The position numbers were made by a program, and so were the translations under genes. Below are positions 53,208-61,630 of a DNA stretch of 64,000 bases, one piece after another. Below the pieces are notes generated by a model. The model made no database searches and was not told the origin of the DNA. It saw nothing but the letters and a program-made list of their open reading frames with translations. The DNA comes from Natrinema halophilum (GTDB taxonomy: Archaea; Halobacteriota; Halobacteria; Halobacteriales; Natrialbaceae): NCBI RefSeq assembly GCF_013402815.2, contig NZ_CP058601.1:2046001-2110000 (forward strand), given 5' to 3'. Every line of letters starts with the position of its first letter. The first letter of the stretch is position 1.

Positions 53208-53987
53208 TCACTCGGCGGGTGGCTCTCGAAGTCCGTCTTCGCTCGGTTGGCGAGTGATTTCGAGAAACGCATCCTCGAGACTGCGCGCGTCGCCGGTCTC
53301 GGCGCGAGTCTTGAGCGTCTCAGGGTCGCCCTCGGCGACGAGCGTCCCATCGTGCAAAACGCCGATTTCGTCGGCCAGTTCGTCGACGACGGGAAGGATG
53401 TGCGTCGAAAGGAAAATCGTCATCTCCCGATCTGCGAGGTCGGCGATCGTATCCCGCATGGTCCGGGCCGCGCGAGGGTCGAGGCCGCTCGTGGGTTCGT
53501 CGAGGAAGGCGACATCCGGTTCGTGCAAGACCGCCTGGATGACGCCGACCTTCTGGCGCATCCCCTTCGAGTAGTCTTCGATGCGCTTGTTCGCGTCCGC
53601 CAGTAGGTCGAAGCGCTCGAGCATGGATTCGATGCGCTCCGTCGCCACGTTCTCGGGGATATCGCGGAGACCGGCGGCGTACTCGAGTTGTTCCCGGCCG
53701 GTGAGTTCGTCGTAGATTGGTGGCTCTTCGGGGAGGTAACCGATGTGAGGCGTGACGGATTCCCGGTCCGTAATCGGGTGACCCGCGACGCGGGCCGTGC
53801 CCGACGTCGGCTTCGTCAGCGTCGTCAGTATCCGCATCGTGGTCGTCTTGCCAGCGCCGTTCGGTCCGAGAAAGCCGTACACCGATCCTCGCTCGACGTC
53901 CATCGTCAGATCCGAAACGGCCGTCGTCTCGCCGTATCGTTTGGTCAGATTTTCGGTTTCGATAGCGAGGGCGTCGACAGGGCTCAT
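53208..53987 (-). CDS. ABC transporter ATP-binding protein
   Basis: The 259 residues are a complete nucleotide-binding domain: Walker A GPNGAGKTT near 41, Q-loop region, signature YSKGMRQKVG, Walker B VAFLDEPTSGLD, and H-loop STHILPV. It is of the NatA/CcmA-like type used in export or membrane-modifying ABC systems. A second ATG at 53996 is preceded at 2 bases by GGGGAGG, so the start could be three codons earlier. The divergent gene at 54357 probably encodes its membrane partner. Confidence 0.93.
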   Translation of the reverse strand: MSPVDALAIETENLTKRYGETTAVSDLTMDVERGSVYGFLGPNGAGKTTTMRILTTLTKPTSGTARVAGHPITDRESVTPHIGYLPEEPPIYDELTGREQLEYAAGLRDIPENVATERIESMLERFDLLADANKRIEDYSKGMRQKVGVIQAVLHEPDVAFLDEPTSGLDPRAARTMRDTIADLADREMTIFLSTHILPVVDELADEIGVLHDGTLVAEGDPETLKTRAETGDARSLEDAFLEITRQPSEDGLREPPAE

Positions 53988-53996
53988 ACAGTTCAT

Positions 53997-54356
53997 TTCC
54001 TCCCCACCGTAAGTAAAGATTTATCATATATGCGTTCCGTTCGAATGCACGCTGCCCTCTCCTCTCGAGCAACTGGGTGCGCATCAAAATCGACGTTCGC
54101 GCCGTCGGACTCGTCGAGATTCCCCGACTCCTCACGGAGTTCCCGGATTCGATCGACTCGACGGCGACGCCGATCTGCAAGCGCATCCGGCGGATTACCG
54201 GCGGAGCCGAGGTCGAAGGCGGCTCGAGGGGAGTTGGTGACGGATTGCGCGCGGAGTGATGACAGAAATCCAAATATTTTACTGATCGCACGGATCGAAT
54301 GTAACTATGAGATCTACGGATCCCTGCGCTGCGAATCTAAAGCGAGGTGATCGCTG
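53997..54356. other. Divergent promoter region of the ABC genes
   Basis: An A/T-rich patch at 54016-54031 (agatttatcatatatg) fits the ATPase promoter, and another at 54268-54279 (ccaaatatttta) that of the permease. The G/C-rich middle reads as weakly coding in one plus frame (54077-54259) but has no recognisable domain. Confidence 0.45.
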
Positions 54357-56015
54357 ATGAGGTACGCGTCCGTCTCGATCGCCAGAACGGAGCTTCGACG
54401 GACAGTCCGGGCGATAACCGGGAACCGGATGAAACTGGTCATGATGGCCGTACTGGCGCTATTCCTGCTCGGGCCAGTCACGGCTGTCGGGCTGTTCTTT
54501 CTCCCGGAATTGGGGGCACAAGCAGCGGCCGGAATCGATGCAGACACCGCCGATATCGTGAGCAACGTTATTACCGGCGGCACTGCCGTCGTGTGGCTCG
54601 TGATCGTCTTCATGACGATCATGCGAACGGTTACGGCGGTCGCCGATGTCGACGAACCGTCGTTTCTCCTGGTGTCCACGCCGGTCCGAAACACCGTTCT
54701 GGGGATTATCGCCTGCGAAAGCGCGCTCTACGCGGTCGTTCTGCTCCCGTTTACGCTGCTTTACGCCGCAGCGTTCGCGTTCGGTGCGGGCACGGTGTTG
54801 CCGGTCCTCGTCACGCCAGTGCTGATTAGTCTCATCGTAGTGACAGCCGTTCCAGTCGGATTCGCGATCGGCGTCTGGGTCCGACATTTGATCACCGTCT
54901 ACGAACCGATCGCACAGTATCGCACCCTGTTATTCACCGCGTTCTGGCTCGTCTATTTCGGCGCGATCGCAACCGGCCAGTTGGACAGAGTACTGCAAAC
55001 GCTGTTCACCGTGTTACAATCGAGTCCACTCGGCTGGCCCGGTCACGTGCTACTGTTCGGGATCCCCGGCCTGGTACCGTCACCGCTCGGCCTCGGCGGT
55101 GCGATCGGCGGCTCGGCCATCGTCGTCGGATTCGCAGTCACCGTCGCTGTCCCGTCCGCTCGGATCCACTGGTTCGCCGATCCAGCGCGACCCGACGACG
55201 ACGAGATCGAGGAAGAAACGTCGTCCGACCGGCTCGCCAGGATACTTTCGAGTACCGTCTCGAGGCCGGTCCGCGGGGTGGCAGTGACGGCGATTCGGCG
55301 AACGAAACGCGCACCGATTCGGTTGGCCTACGCCGGCTACCCGTTGTTTGGGGCGCTCGGCTTCGGTCAGGTGGTCATCGAAACCAGGACGGTTCCCTCG
55401 TTCGTCGCAGTGTTGTTTTGCCTGTACGTCGTCTGGGCGGCCGGGGTCCTGTTTACCCTCAACCCGTTGGGTGATCTGGGTCCGGCGCTGCCCGCCGTCC
55501 TGACCTCGACGCTTACCGGCCGACAGGCCATTCGCGGTCGCATGCTCGCCGGTTCGCTCATCGGCGTCCCGCTCGCGCTCGTCGTTTCGGTCGCCTTCGG
55601 GGTCGTCAGTCCGCTCTCGCTCGAGCATACCGCTGTGCTCGCCGTCGGGACTACGGCAGGCGCGGTCGCCACACCTGCTCTGGCCACTGGGATCGGGTCT
55701 ACGTTTCCCCGCTTCGGCAGCGTCAAGCTCACCAATAATCGCGAGGCGGTGATGCCGAGCAAGACGGCTTTTCTCGTCTACACGCTCGCTATCGCGCTCC
55801 CGACGGGTGCGGCCGTCGTACTCTATCTCGAGGCGCCGGAGCTGATCGCCGGATTGATCTCCGGGTTGGCGGCGCTGACGCCACTTTCCGAAATAACGGT
55901 CTCTGCCCGCGCGATCACGATCGGTGCCTGGGCCGTCCTGATCGGCGGGCTGATCGCGCCGGTCGTCTCCTATCGATACGCGATCGAAGGGTTCGACTGG
56001 TACACACTCGAGTGA
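54357..56015 (+). CDS. ABC transporter permease (large ABC-2-like membrane protein)
   Basis: The 552 residues contain about twelve hydrophobic segments, starting with RMKLVMMAVLALFLLGPVTAVGLFF, and an acidic cytoplasmic loop around 275-300 (DPARPDDDEIEEETSSDRLARILS). The organisation, with an N-terminal cytoplasmic amphipathic stretch RYASVSIARTELRRTVRAI, is that of ABC-2-like exporters from haloarchaea. It diverges from the ATPase gene and would form a complex with it. The substrate is unknown. The ATG follows an aggtgatcg ribosome-binding sequence. Confidence 0.8.
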   Translation: MRYASVSIARTELRRTVRAITGNRMKLVMMAVLALFLLGPVTAVGLFFLPELGAQAAAGIDADTADIVSNVITGGTAVVWLVIVFMTIMRTVTAVADVDEPSFLLVSTPVRNTVLGIIACESALYAVVLLPFTLLYAAAFAFGAGTVLPVLVTPVLISLIVVTAVPVGFAIGVWVRHLITVYEPIAQYRTLLFTAFWLVYFGAIATGQLDRVLQTLFTVLQSSPLGWPGHVLLFGIPGLVPSPLGLGGAIGGSAIVVGFAVTVAVPSARIHWFADPARPDDDEIEEETSSDRLARILSSTVSRPVRGVAVTAIRRTKRAPIRLAYAGYPLFGALGFGQVVIETRTVPSFVAVLFCLYVVWAAGVLFTLNPLGDLGPALPAVLTSTLTGRQAIRGRMLAGSLIGVPLALVVSVAFGVVSPLSLEHTAVLAVGTTAGAVATPALATGIGSTFPRFGSVKLTNNREAVMPSKTAFLVYTLAIALPTGAAVVLYLEAPELIAGLISGLAALTPLSEITVSARAITIGAWAVLIGGLIAPVVSYRYAIEGFDWYTLE

Positions 56016-56047
56016 CCCGTCGACCGATACCGACCTACCACGAAGGC

Positions 56048-57205
56048 TTACATCTCCGATGCGTCGAGCCACTCGCCGTCGACGTGGCGCTCGACGGACA
56101 GCGGTTCGTCGTCGTCGATGTCGATCGAGAGCATCGTAGTCGTGTCGTCCGTCGAATTCGTGGTGTTGCCCCCGGTGTCGGTCGTGTTTCCGTCCTCTGC
56201 GTCAGCGTCGACTCCGTCGACCGCGCGCTCGAGAATCGTCCCGCCGTCGCCGACCACGACGTCGTACGTCGACCCCTTCGCGACGCCGTCCAGTTTGGTT
56301 TCGACCGAGGTTTCGTACTGCTTCCACTGGCCGGCAGATTGTCGCTCGTACACGCTACCCCCGTCACCGGCCGCGAGTCCGGCGGCGTCGGTGCGATCGA
56401 CGGCGCGGATGGCCCGTCGCTTGTCGTCGACGACGTGAGGAGTCCAGCGAAAGCCGTCGTAGCGGTAGATGATCCCGGAACCGGCGGCGACGTTTACGTC
56501 TTTTTTCCCCCTACTCGCGAGGTCGAAGAACGCACCGCCCGCGAAGTCGATGCCGATCTGCGTCCACGTGCTCCCGCCGTCGAACGTCTCCGCGACGAAC
56601 TGGCTCGTACTGCAGACGTGCCCGGCCTCTCGAGTGGTAAAGTCTATCGCCGGAATCGTCGACCCGCCGCCGGGCTTGATCACTTTCTCGTATTTCATCG
56701 CCCCGCCGTCCTGTCGGACGCCGACGAGCAGTTCGCCGGAGCCGTTGACGAAGTAGACCCGCTCGTTCTCGCCGGCTGTTCCCCGGACTGCACAGTCTTC
56801 CCAGGTGCTCGTCTTTCCCTTCGGCGCGGAGTAGTTCGTCAGCGTCCGCGTTTCGACGTTGTATTCGCCGATGACGCCGCTCCCGCCGACGAACCAGACC
56901 GCTTTGCCATCGTCGGTCGCGTCGATCCCGGTCAGGCGACGGCTTCGAGCCTGCGGACCGTAGGAGACGACTTTCTGCCAGCCGTCATCGCGTCGGGCGA
57001 GGACGTTCCCGTCGGCACCGGCCGCGAACGGTCCCGTGGCGGTATCGACGGCATCGTTGAGCGCCTTTCCGGTCGGGGATTCGGCCCGTTGCCACTCGGA
57101 ATCGGTCGATTGTGCGGCCGCTGTACCTGTGCCGATCGTGAGAACGCCTGCGGTCGTCGATGCTGTCGCGAGTCGAAGCACGTCGCGTCTGGTCTGTTCG
57201 GACAT
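56048..57205 (-). CDS. Tat-exported beta-propeller protein
   Basis: The 385 residues start with a Tat signal (TRRDVLRLATASTTAGVLTIGTGTAAAQ, cleavage after AAA near 31-32). The mature part has repeated beta motifs with GG..W and DG.T (FDGGSTWTQIGIDF, FFDLASRGKKDVNVAAGSGIIYRYDGFRWT, GDGGTILERAVDG), like BNR/YCF48-type propellers. A Thr/Asn/Asp-rich linker (GNTTDTGGNTTNSTDDTT) precedes a short C-terminal tail. No membrane anchor is seen, so it is probably secreted. The function is unknown. Four 44-bp repeats lie just upstream of its promoter. Confidence 0.8.
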   Translation of the reverse strand: MSEQTRRDVLRLATASTTAGVLTIGTGTAAAQSTDSEWQRAESPTGKALNDAVDTATGPFAAGADGNVLARRDDGWQKVVSYGPQARSRRLTGIDATDDGKAVWFVGGSGVIGEYNVETRTLTNYSAPKGKTSTWEDCAVRGTAGENERVYFVNGSGELLVGVRQDGGAMKYEKVIKPGGGSTIPAIDFTTREAGHVCSTSQFVAETFDGGSTWTQIGIDFAGGAFFDLASRGKKDVNVAAGSGIIYRYDGFRWTPHVVDDKRRAIRAVDRTDAAGLAAGDGGSVYERQSAGQWKQYETSVETKLDGVAKGSTYDVVVGDGGTILERAVDGVDADAEDGNTTDTGGNTTNSTDDTTTMLSIDIDDDEPLSVERHVDGEWLDASEM

Positions 57206-57271
57206 AGATCGCGACCCGGGGTACTGCTCGAGCAGACAAAAGTCCATGAGACATTATACATGGTTATACTT

Positions 57272-57447
57272 ACCACGTAGTCGTCACACCAGAGTCGAAG
57301 TCGTCCTTCATGGTGACCACGTAGTCGTCACACCAGAGTCGAAGTCGTCCTTCATGGTGACCACGTAGTCGTCACACCAGAGTCGAAGTCGTCCTTCATG
57401 GTGACCACGTAGTCGTCACACCAGAGTCGAAGTCGTCCTTCATGGTG
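57272..57447. repeat. Four perfect 44-bp tandem repeats
   Basis: Units start at 57272, 57316, 57360 and 57404; each begins accacgtagtcgtcacacca and ends ccttcatggtg, with no differences among the four. There is no spacer. The array ends 67 bases upstream of the secreted propeller gene and adjoins an A/T-rich, TATA-like patch (57252-57271), so it may hold repeated regulator sites. Perfect identity indicates recent expansion. Confidence 0.95.
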
Positions 57448-57497
57448 AAGACGAGATATCGGGCGGGTGGTTCCGTACCCACCGCAATCGATTGCGG

Positions 57498-57812
57498 CTA
57501 CGAAGACCGGTGCCCATCGGAAGCGATCAGTGCGTACCAACGTGCGCTCACGACCGCGTAAACCGTCCCACCAACACCGATCGTGAGGACCGTTCCAGCA
57601 AGAACGGTCGCCGAGTAGACGGCGGATAGAACTGGAATGACGGAGGAAACACGCACGAGGAGTCCATTTAGCACCCCGAAGCCACAGAGGACGACGTTTA
57701 GCACCCCGAAGCCACAGAGGACGACGAGGATTCGGAGCCAGTTGCCGCGTGCACGGTACCGGCTTGCGACGAGAGATGCACGGATGGAACGATGCTCGCA
57801 GTACCTGCTTGG
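57498..57812 (-). pseudogene. Remnant of a membrane-protein gene
   Basis: An open frame without an early start codon encodes YCEHRSIRASLVASRYRARG, NWLRILVVLCGFGVLN (the VVLCGFGVLN unit occurs twice) and GLLVRVSSVIPVLSAVYS, TVLAGTVLTIGVGGTVYAVV and a short tail. This is a believable C-terminal part of a protein with two or three membrane helices. It is preceded in frame by a TAA at 57813-57815, so its N-terminus is lost. A 30-bp tandem duplication (57667-57696 and 57697-57726) adds ten residues. Confidence 0.45.
57667..57726. repeat. 30-bp tandem duplication
   Basis: tttagcaccccgaagccaca followed by gaggacgacg occurs twice without change (57667-57696, 57697-57726). It keeps the reading frame of the minus-strand membrane-protein remnant. 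Confidence 0.9.
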
Positions 57813-57964
57813 TTACCTCGGTACTGCGGCCAATCAGCCGGTTCAGGGGGAGATGCGTCCCCGGGTGCGAGACAGTCAGTCAGACTGATCAGGCCAATGA
57901 GCCCACAACCGACCACCTCGCGGCGGGACCGTCTTCGAGAACGCACCCAACGGTCCCCACTCAT
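57806..57964 (-). pseudogene. 5' fragment of a PQQ-repeat lipoprotein gene
   Basis: The frame from 57964 encodes a basic RRRSRREV stretch, a hydrophobic segment (GCGLIGLISLTDCLAPGD) and DWPQYRGNQAGT, the usual opening of a haloarchaeal PQQ-like propeller lipoprotein. After about 53 codons the homology stops and the frame runs out of phase into the membrane-protein remnant. It is likely a truncated gene. The 223 bases from 57965 to carB hold nothing I can support. Confidence 0.45.
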
Positions 57965-58187
57965 TCGTCGTGTTTGACGAACTCGCTCGATTCATATCAC
58001 GATTTCGATGTTCGAAATATAGTTGGCTCGGCGTTGATTTTCCTCAGCTCAGATTGTGGTGCTACCCCGAGTCAGCCAGCCCGGTGCGGGCGTCGCGGGT
58101 CCGATCGACGGTGTCGACTATCGAGCCGAGATCGCGGCCGATCCGTCTCCGATACGGAAAGATGAAACGAAAACTGCTCGAGTCAGC

Positions 58188-61100
58188 TTACTCCGATGTT
58201 CCCCACTCGGCCGCCCTCTTCGGGCGGTCGGTCACGGCAGCGATTTCGAGCGTTCCGTCGAAGCTATCGAGCGCCTCGACGTAGGCCTCGGCGCTGGCTT
58301 CGGTCGACAGGTAGGGAATCTCTTCCTCGACGGCCATCTCCAGCGAATCGCGGTCGCGACTGACCACGAAGTCGACGTTGCCCTCGCGGATCGCCTGCGG
58401 GACGTCGTCGAAGTCGGCCACGTCGAAGTGGTTCTCGAAGCCGTCGATATCGAAGTCGACTACGGCGGTCCCCTCGCTGACGGCGTTGCCGGCGGCCTGC
58501 TGGGCCTTCCAGTAGGCCGTCCCGAACTCGCTTGCCGTCCCCATGACCTCACCAGTGGACTTCATTTCCGGGCCGAGACGCGGGTCCGACCCCGGCAGGC
58601 GGTCGAACGGGAGGACGACCTCTTTGATCGAGGTGTGGTCTGGGATCTGCTCTTCGGCCTCGAGGCTCGTCAGCGTCTCACCGGCCATGACCTGCGCGGC
58701 GAGTTTGGCGATCGGGACGCCTGTCGCCTTCGAGACGAACGGGACGGTACGCGAAGAGCGTGGGTTCGCCTCGAGCACGTACACTTCACCGTCGCGGACC
58801 GCCAGCTGAACGTTCAGCAGCCCTTTCGTCTTCAGCGCTTCGGCGATGTCCTCGGTGACCTCGCGGACGCGCTCGAGCGTGTCTTCGTCGAGCGAGCGCG
58901 GCGGAATCATACAGGCCGAGTCGCCGGAGTGGACGCCCGCGGTCTCGACGTGTTCCATGATACCGCCGATGAGCACGTTGCGGCTGTCGGCGACGGCGTC
59001 GACGTCGAGTTCGACCGCATCCTCGAGGAAGTCGTCGACCAGAATCGGCTTTTCGGGGCTGACGCGAACGGCCTCTTCGATATAGGTCTCGAGTTCGTCG
59101 TCGTCGTAGACGACGTCCATCGCACGGCCGCCGAGGACGTAGGAGGGACGCACGAGGACGGGATAGCCGATGTCGTGTGCGAGATCGAGTGCCTCCTCCT
59201 TGGAGAAGGCCGTACCGCCCTCTGGCTGGGCGATACCGAGTTCGTCCATCAGCGCGTTGAAACGGTCGCGATCTTCCGCAAGATCCATCGCTTCGACGCT
59301 CGTCCCCATGACCTCACAATCGAGGCCACGACGCTCGAGTTCGTCCTCGAGCGGTTCGCCGATGTTGACCGAGGTCTGGCCGCCGAACTGGACCATCACG
59401 CCGTCGGCGCCCGTCGCCTCGGCGACGTCGGCGACCTCCTCGGCCGTAATCGGCTCGAAGAAGAGCCCATCTGAGGTGTCGTAGTCCGTCGAGACCGTTT
59501 CCGGGTTGTTGTTGACGACGTGTGCGTCGATGCCCAGTTCGCGCAGCGCGCGGACCGCGTGAACCGAACAGTAGTCGAACTCGACGCCCTGCCCGATGCG
59601 GATCGGGCCGCCGCCGACGACGATTACGCTCTCGAGATCGCGATCGACCTCGAGTTCGCCCGAGGCGGCGTCACCCAGTAGCGGTCCTTTCTCGAATTCG
59701 TTTTTGCGGGACGAATAGTAGTACGGTGTCTCGGCTTTGAACTCGCCGGCGCAGGTGTCGACCTGTTTGTAGGTGCGACCGGGGACTTCCTGTTCGACCG
59801 TACCGACGTCCGCGCCGGCCGCGGCTGCGATCGTCGCGTTGGTGTGGCCGGTGATCGCCGCCTCCGTAAAGTCGCCATCCTGTGCAGCGAGCGTCGAGTC
59901 AGCGATGTTCTTGTAGCGCTCGGTGTACCACTCGAAGATTCCGGTCAGCTCCTGGACCTCCGCGACGGTGTAGCCACGTTCGAAGGCCTCGAACATCGCG
60001 TACGGGCGGTCCGGGGACGGACGCTCGAGGTAGCGTTCCTCGAGTTCCTCGTCCGAGACTTCGGCCCAGTCGACGTCGGGTTCGTATTCGGACGAACGCA
60101 GCGCTTTGAGCAGGGATTCCTCGAAGGTGCGGCCAATGGCCATCGCCTCGCCGGTCGACTTCATCGCCGTCGTCAGTTCGAAGTCGACGTCGTCGAACTT
60201 GTCCTTGGGCCACCGGGGAACCTTCGTGACCACGTAGTCGATCGCGGGCTCGAACGCTGCCGTCGTTTCGCCCGTAATTTCGTTCTCGATCTCGTGGAGG
60301 CGCTTGCCGAGTGCGACCTTCGCGGTCACGCGGGCGATCGGATAGCCGGTCGCCTTGGACGCGAGTGCAGACGAACGGGAGACGCGAGGGTTGACCTCGA
60401 CGACGCGGTACTCGCCGCCGGGGGTGCCGTCGTCGTGCCAGGCGAACTGGATGTTACAGCCGCCCTGAATGCCGAGTTCGCGGATGACGTCGAGCGCGGC
60501 GGTGCGCATCTCCTGGTGGCCCTCGTCGGGGACGATCTGGGATGGCGTGACGACGGTGGATTCGCCCGTATGGATACCCATCGGGTCGATGTTCTCCATG
60601 TTGCAGATGATGATACACGAGTCATCTGCGTCGCGCATCACCTCGTACTCGTATTCGACCCAGCCGGCGATCGATTCGGTGATGAGAACTTCGCTGTTCC
60701 GGGAGAGGCGCAGACCCTTGCGGACGCGACGGAGGAGTTCGTCCATCTCGTGGACGACACCGGAGCCAGAGCCACCCAGCGTGTAGGTCGTTCGAGCGAT
60801 CACCGGGAGACCGCCGACCTCGTCGACGGCAGCCCGGACGCGTTCGTTCAGATCATCTTCGGTCAGTTCCGAGACTTCTTCGCCTTCGTCGAGCGAGATG
60901 GTGGTCGAGGCGGGAACCGGCTGGCCGATCTTCTCCATGCGCTGGCGGAAGAGGTCGCGGTCTTCCGTCGCGTAGATCGTGTCCAGCGGTGTCCCCATAA
61001 TTTCGACGTCGTATTCGTCGAGGACGCCCTCTTCTGCCAGTTCCGCGGTGACGTTGAGCCCGGTCTGCCCACCGAGACCGGCGATAACGCCGTCGGGATT

Positions 61101-61364
61101 CTCCTTGCGTATGATTTCCGCGATGGCATCGGTCGTGATCGGCTCGATGTATACCCGATCGGCCATCTCCGGGTCCGTCATGATCGTCGCCGGATTCGAG
61201 TTCACGAGGACGACGCGGGCCCCTTCCTCCTGAAGCGCTCGGCAGGCCTGCGCGCCAGAGTAGTCGAATTCAGCGGCCTGTCCGATCTGGATCGGGCCGC
61301 TCCCGATCAACAGGATCGTGCGTCCGTCCCCCGTCTCGCCGTCTGCGGCGGTGTCCGTACTCAT
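58188..61364 (-). CDS. carB: Carbamoyl-phosphate synthase large subunit
   Basis: The 1058 residues contain the two homologous ATP-grasp halves: GSGPIQIGQAAEFDYSG near the start and VVGGGPIRIGQGVEFDY near 560, each with NSNPATIMTD or NNNPETVSTD, and a C-terminal MGS-like allosteric domain after about 930. It makes carbamoyl phosphate from glutamine-derived ammonia, bicarbonate and two ATP for pyrimidine and arginine synthesis. The small subunit gene carA is not adjacent in this window. The start MSTDTAADGE was chosen because upstream residues are not conserved. Confidence 0.98.
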   Translation of the reverse strand: MSTDTAADGETGDGRTILLIGSGPIQIGQAAEFDYSGAQACRALQEEGARVVLVNSNPATIMTDPEMADRVYIEPITTDAIAEIIRKENPDGVIAGLGGQTGLNVTAELAEEGVLDEYDVEIMGTPLDTIYATEDRDLFRQRMEKIGQPVPASTTISLDEGEEVSELTEDDLNERVRAAVDEVGGLPVIARTTYTLGGSGSGVVHEMDELLRRVRKGLRLSRNSEVLITESIAGWVEYEYEVMRDADDSCIIICNMENIDPMGIHTGESTVVTPSQIVPDEGHQEMRTAALDVIRELGIQGGCNIQFAWHDDGTPGGEYRVVEVNPRVSRSSALASKATGYPIARVTAKVALGKRLHEIENEITGETTAAFEPAIDYVVTKVPRWPKDKFDDVDFELTTAMKSTGEAMAIGRTFEESLLKALRSSEYEPDVDWAEVSDEELEERYLERPSPDRPYAMFEAFERGYTVAEVQELTGIFEWYTERYKNIADSTLAAQDGDFTEAAITGHTNATIAAAAGADVGTVEQEVPGRTYKQVDTCAGEFKAETPYYYSSRKNEFEKGPLLGDAASGELEVDRDLESVIVVGGGPIRIGQGVEFDYCSVHAVRALRELGIDAHVVNNNPETVSTDYDTSDGLFFEPITAEEVADVAEATGADGVMVQFGGQTSVNIGEPLEDELERRGLDCEVMGTSVEAMDLAEDRDRFNALMDELGIAQPEGGTAFSKEEALDLAHDIGYPVLVRPSYVLGGRAMDVVYDDDELETYIEEAVRVSPEKPILVDDFLEDAVELDVDAVADSRNVLIGGIMEHVETAGVHSGDSACMIPPRSLDEDTLERVREVTEDIAEALKTKGLLNVQLAVRDGEVYVLEANPRSSRTVPFVSKATGVPIAKLAAQVMAGETLTSLEAEEQIPDHTSIKEVVLPFDRLPGSDPRLGPEMKSTGEVMGTASEFGTAYWKAQQAAGNAVSEGTAVVDFDIDGFENHFDVADFDDVPQAIREGNVDFVVSRDRDSLEMAVEEEIPYLSTEASAEAYVEALDSFDGTLEIAAVTDRPKRAAEWGTSE

Positions 61365-61630
61365 CTGTCTTGGTGAATCGAAGTTCGTACATCGTAATAA
61401 GCCCCACGATACAGTACGAATCTCGAAATGGGTTTTCGAAATTCGAACTCGGACGGCGGGCAACCCCGGTTGACGCCGATTTTCTGCGGGTGGAACCGAT
61501 CTCGCCTGGCTGAGTGAAAGACTCTACCGCACGTGACACGATTGGGGGATTGTACCATTGCGGGCGGCTATAACCGCAGTCAAGGGCCGTATCCCTTATG
61601 TCACCTCGTTCCCACTATTGATTCGATCAA

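Noticed and set aside
54077-54259. Plus-strand frame of 60 residues between the ABC genes
   Set aside because: It has no family resemblance and lies in a divergent promoter region.
57272-57447. Possible CRISPR array
   Set aside because: The 44-bp units follow each other directly and are identical; there are no spacers.
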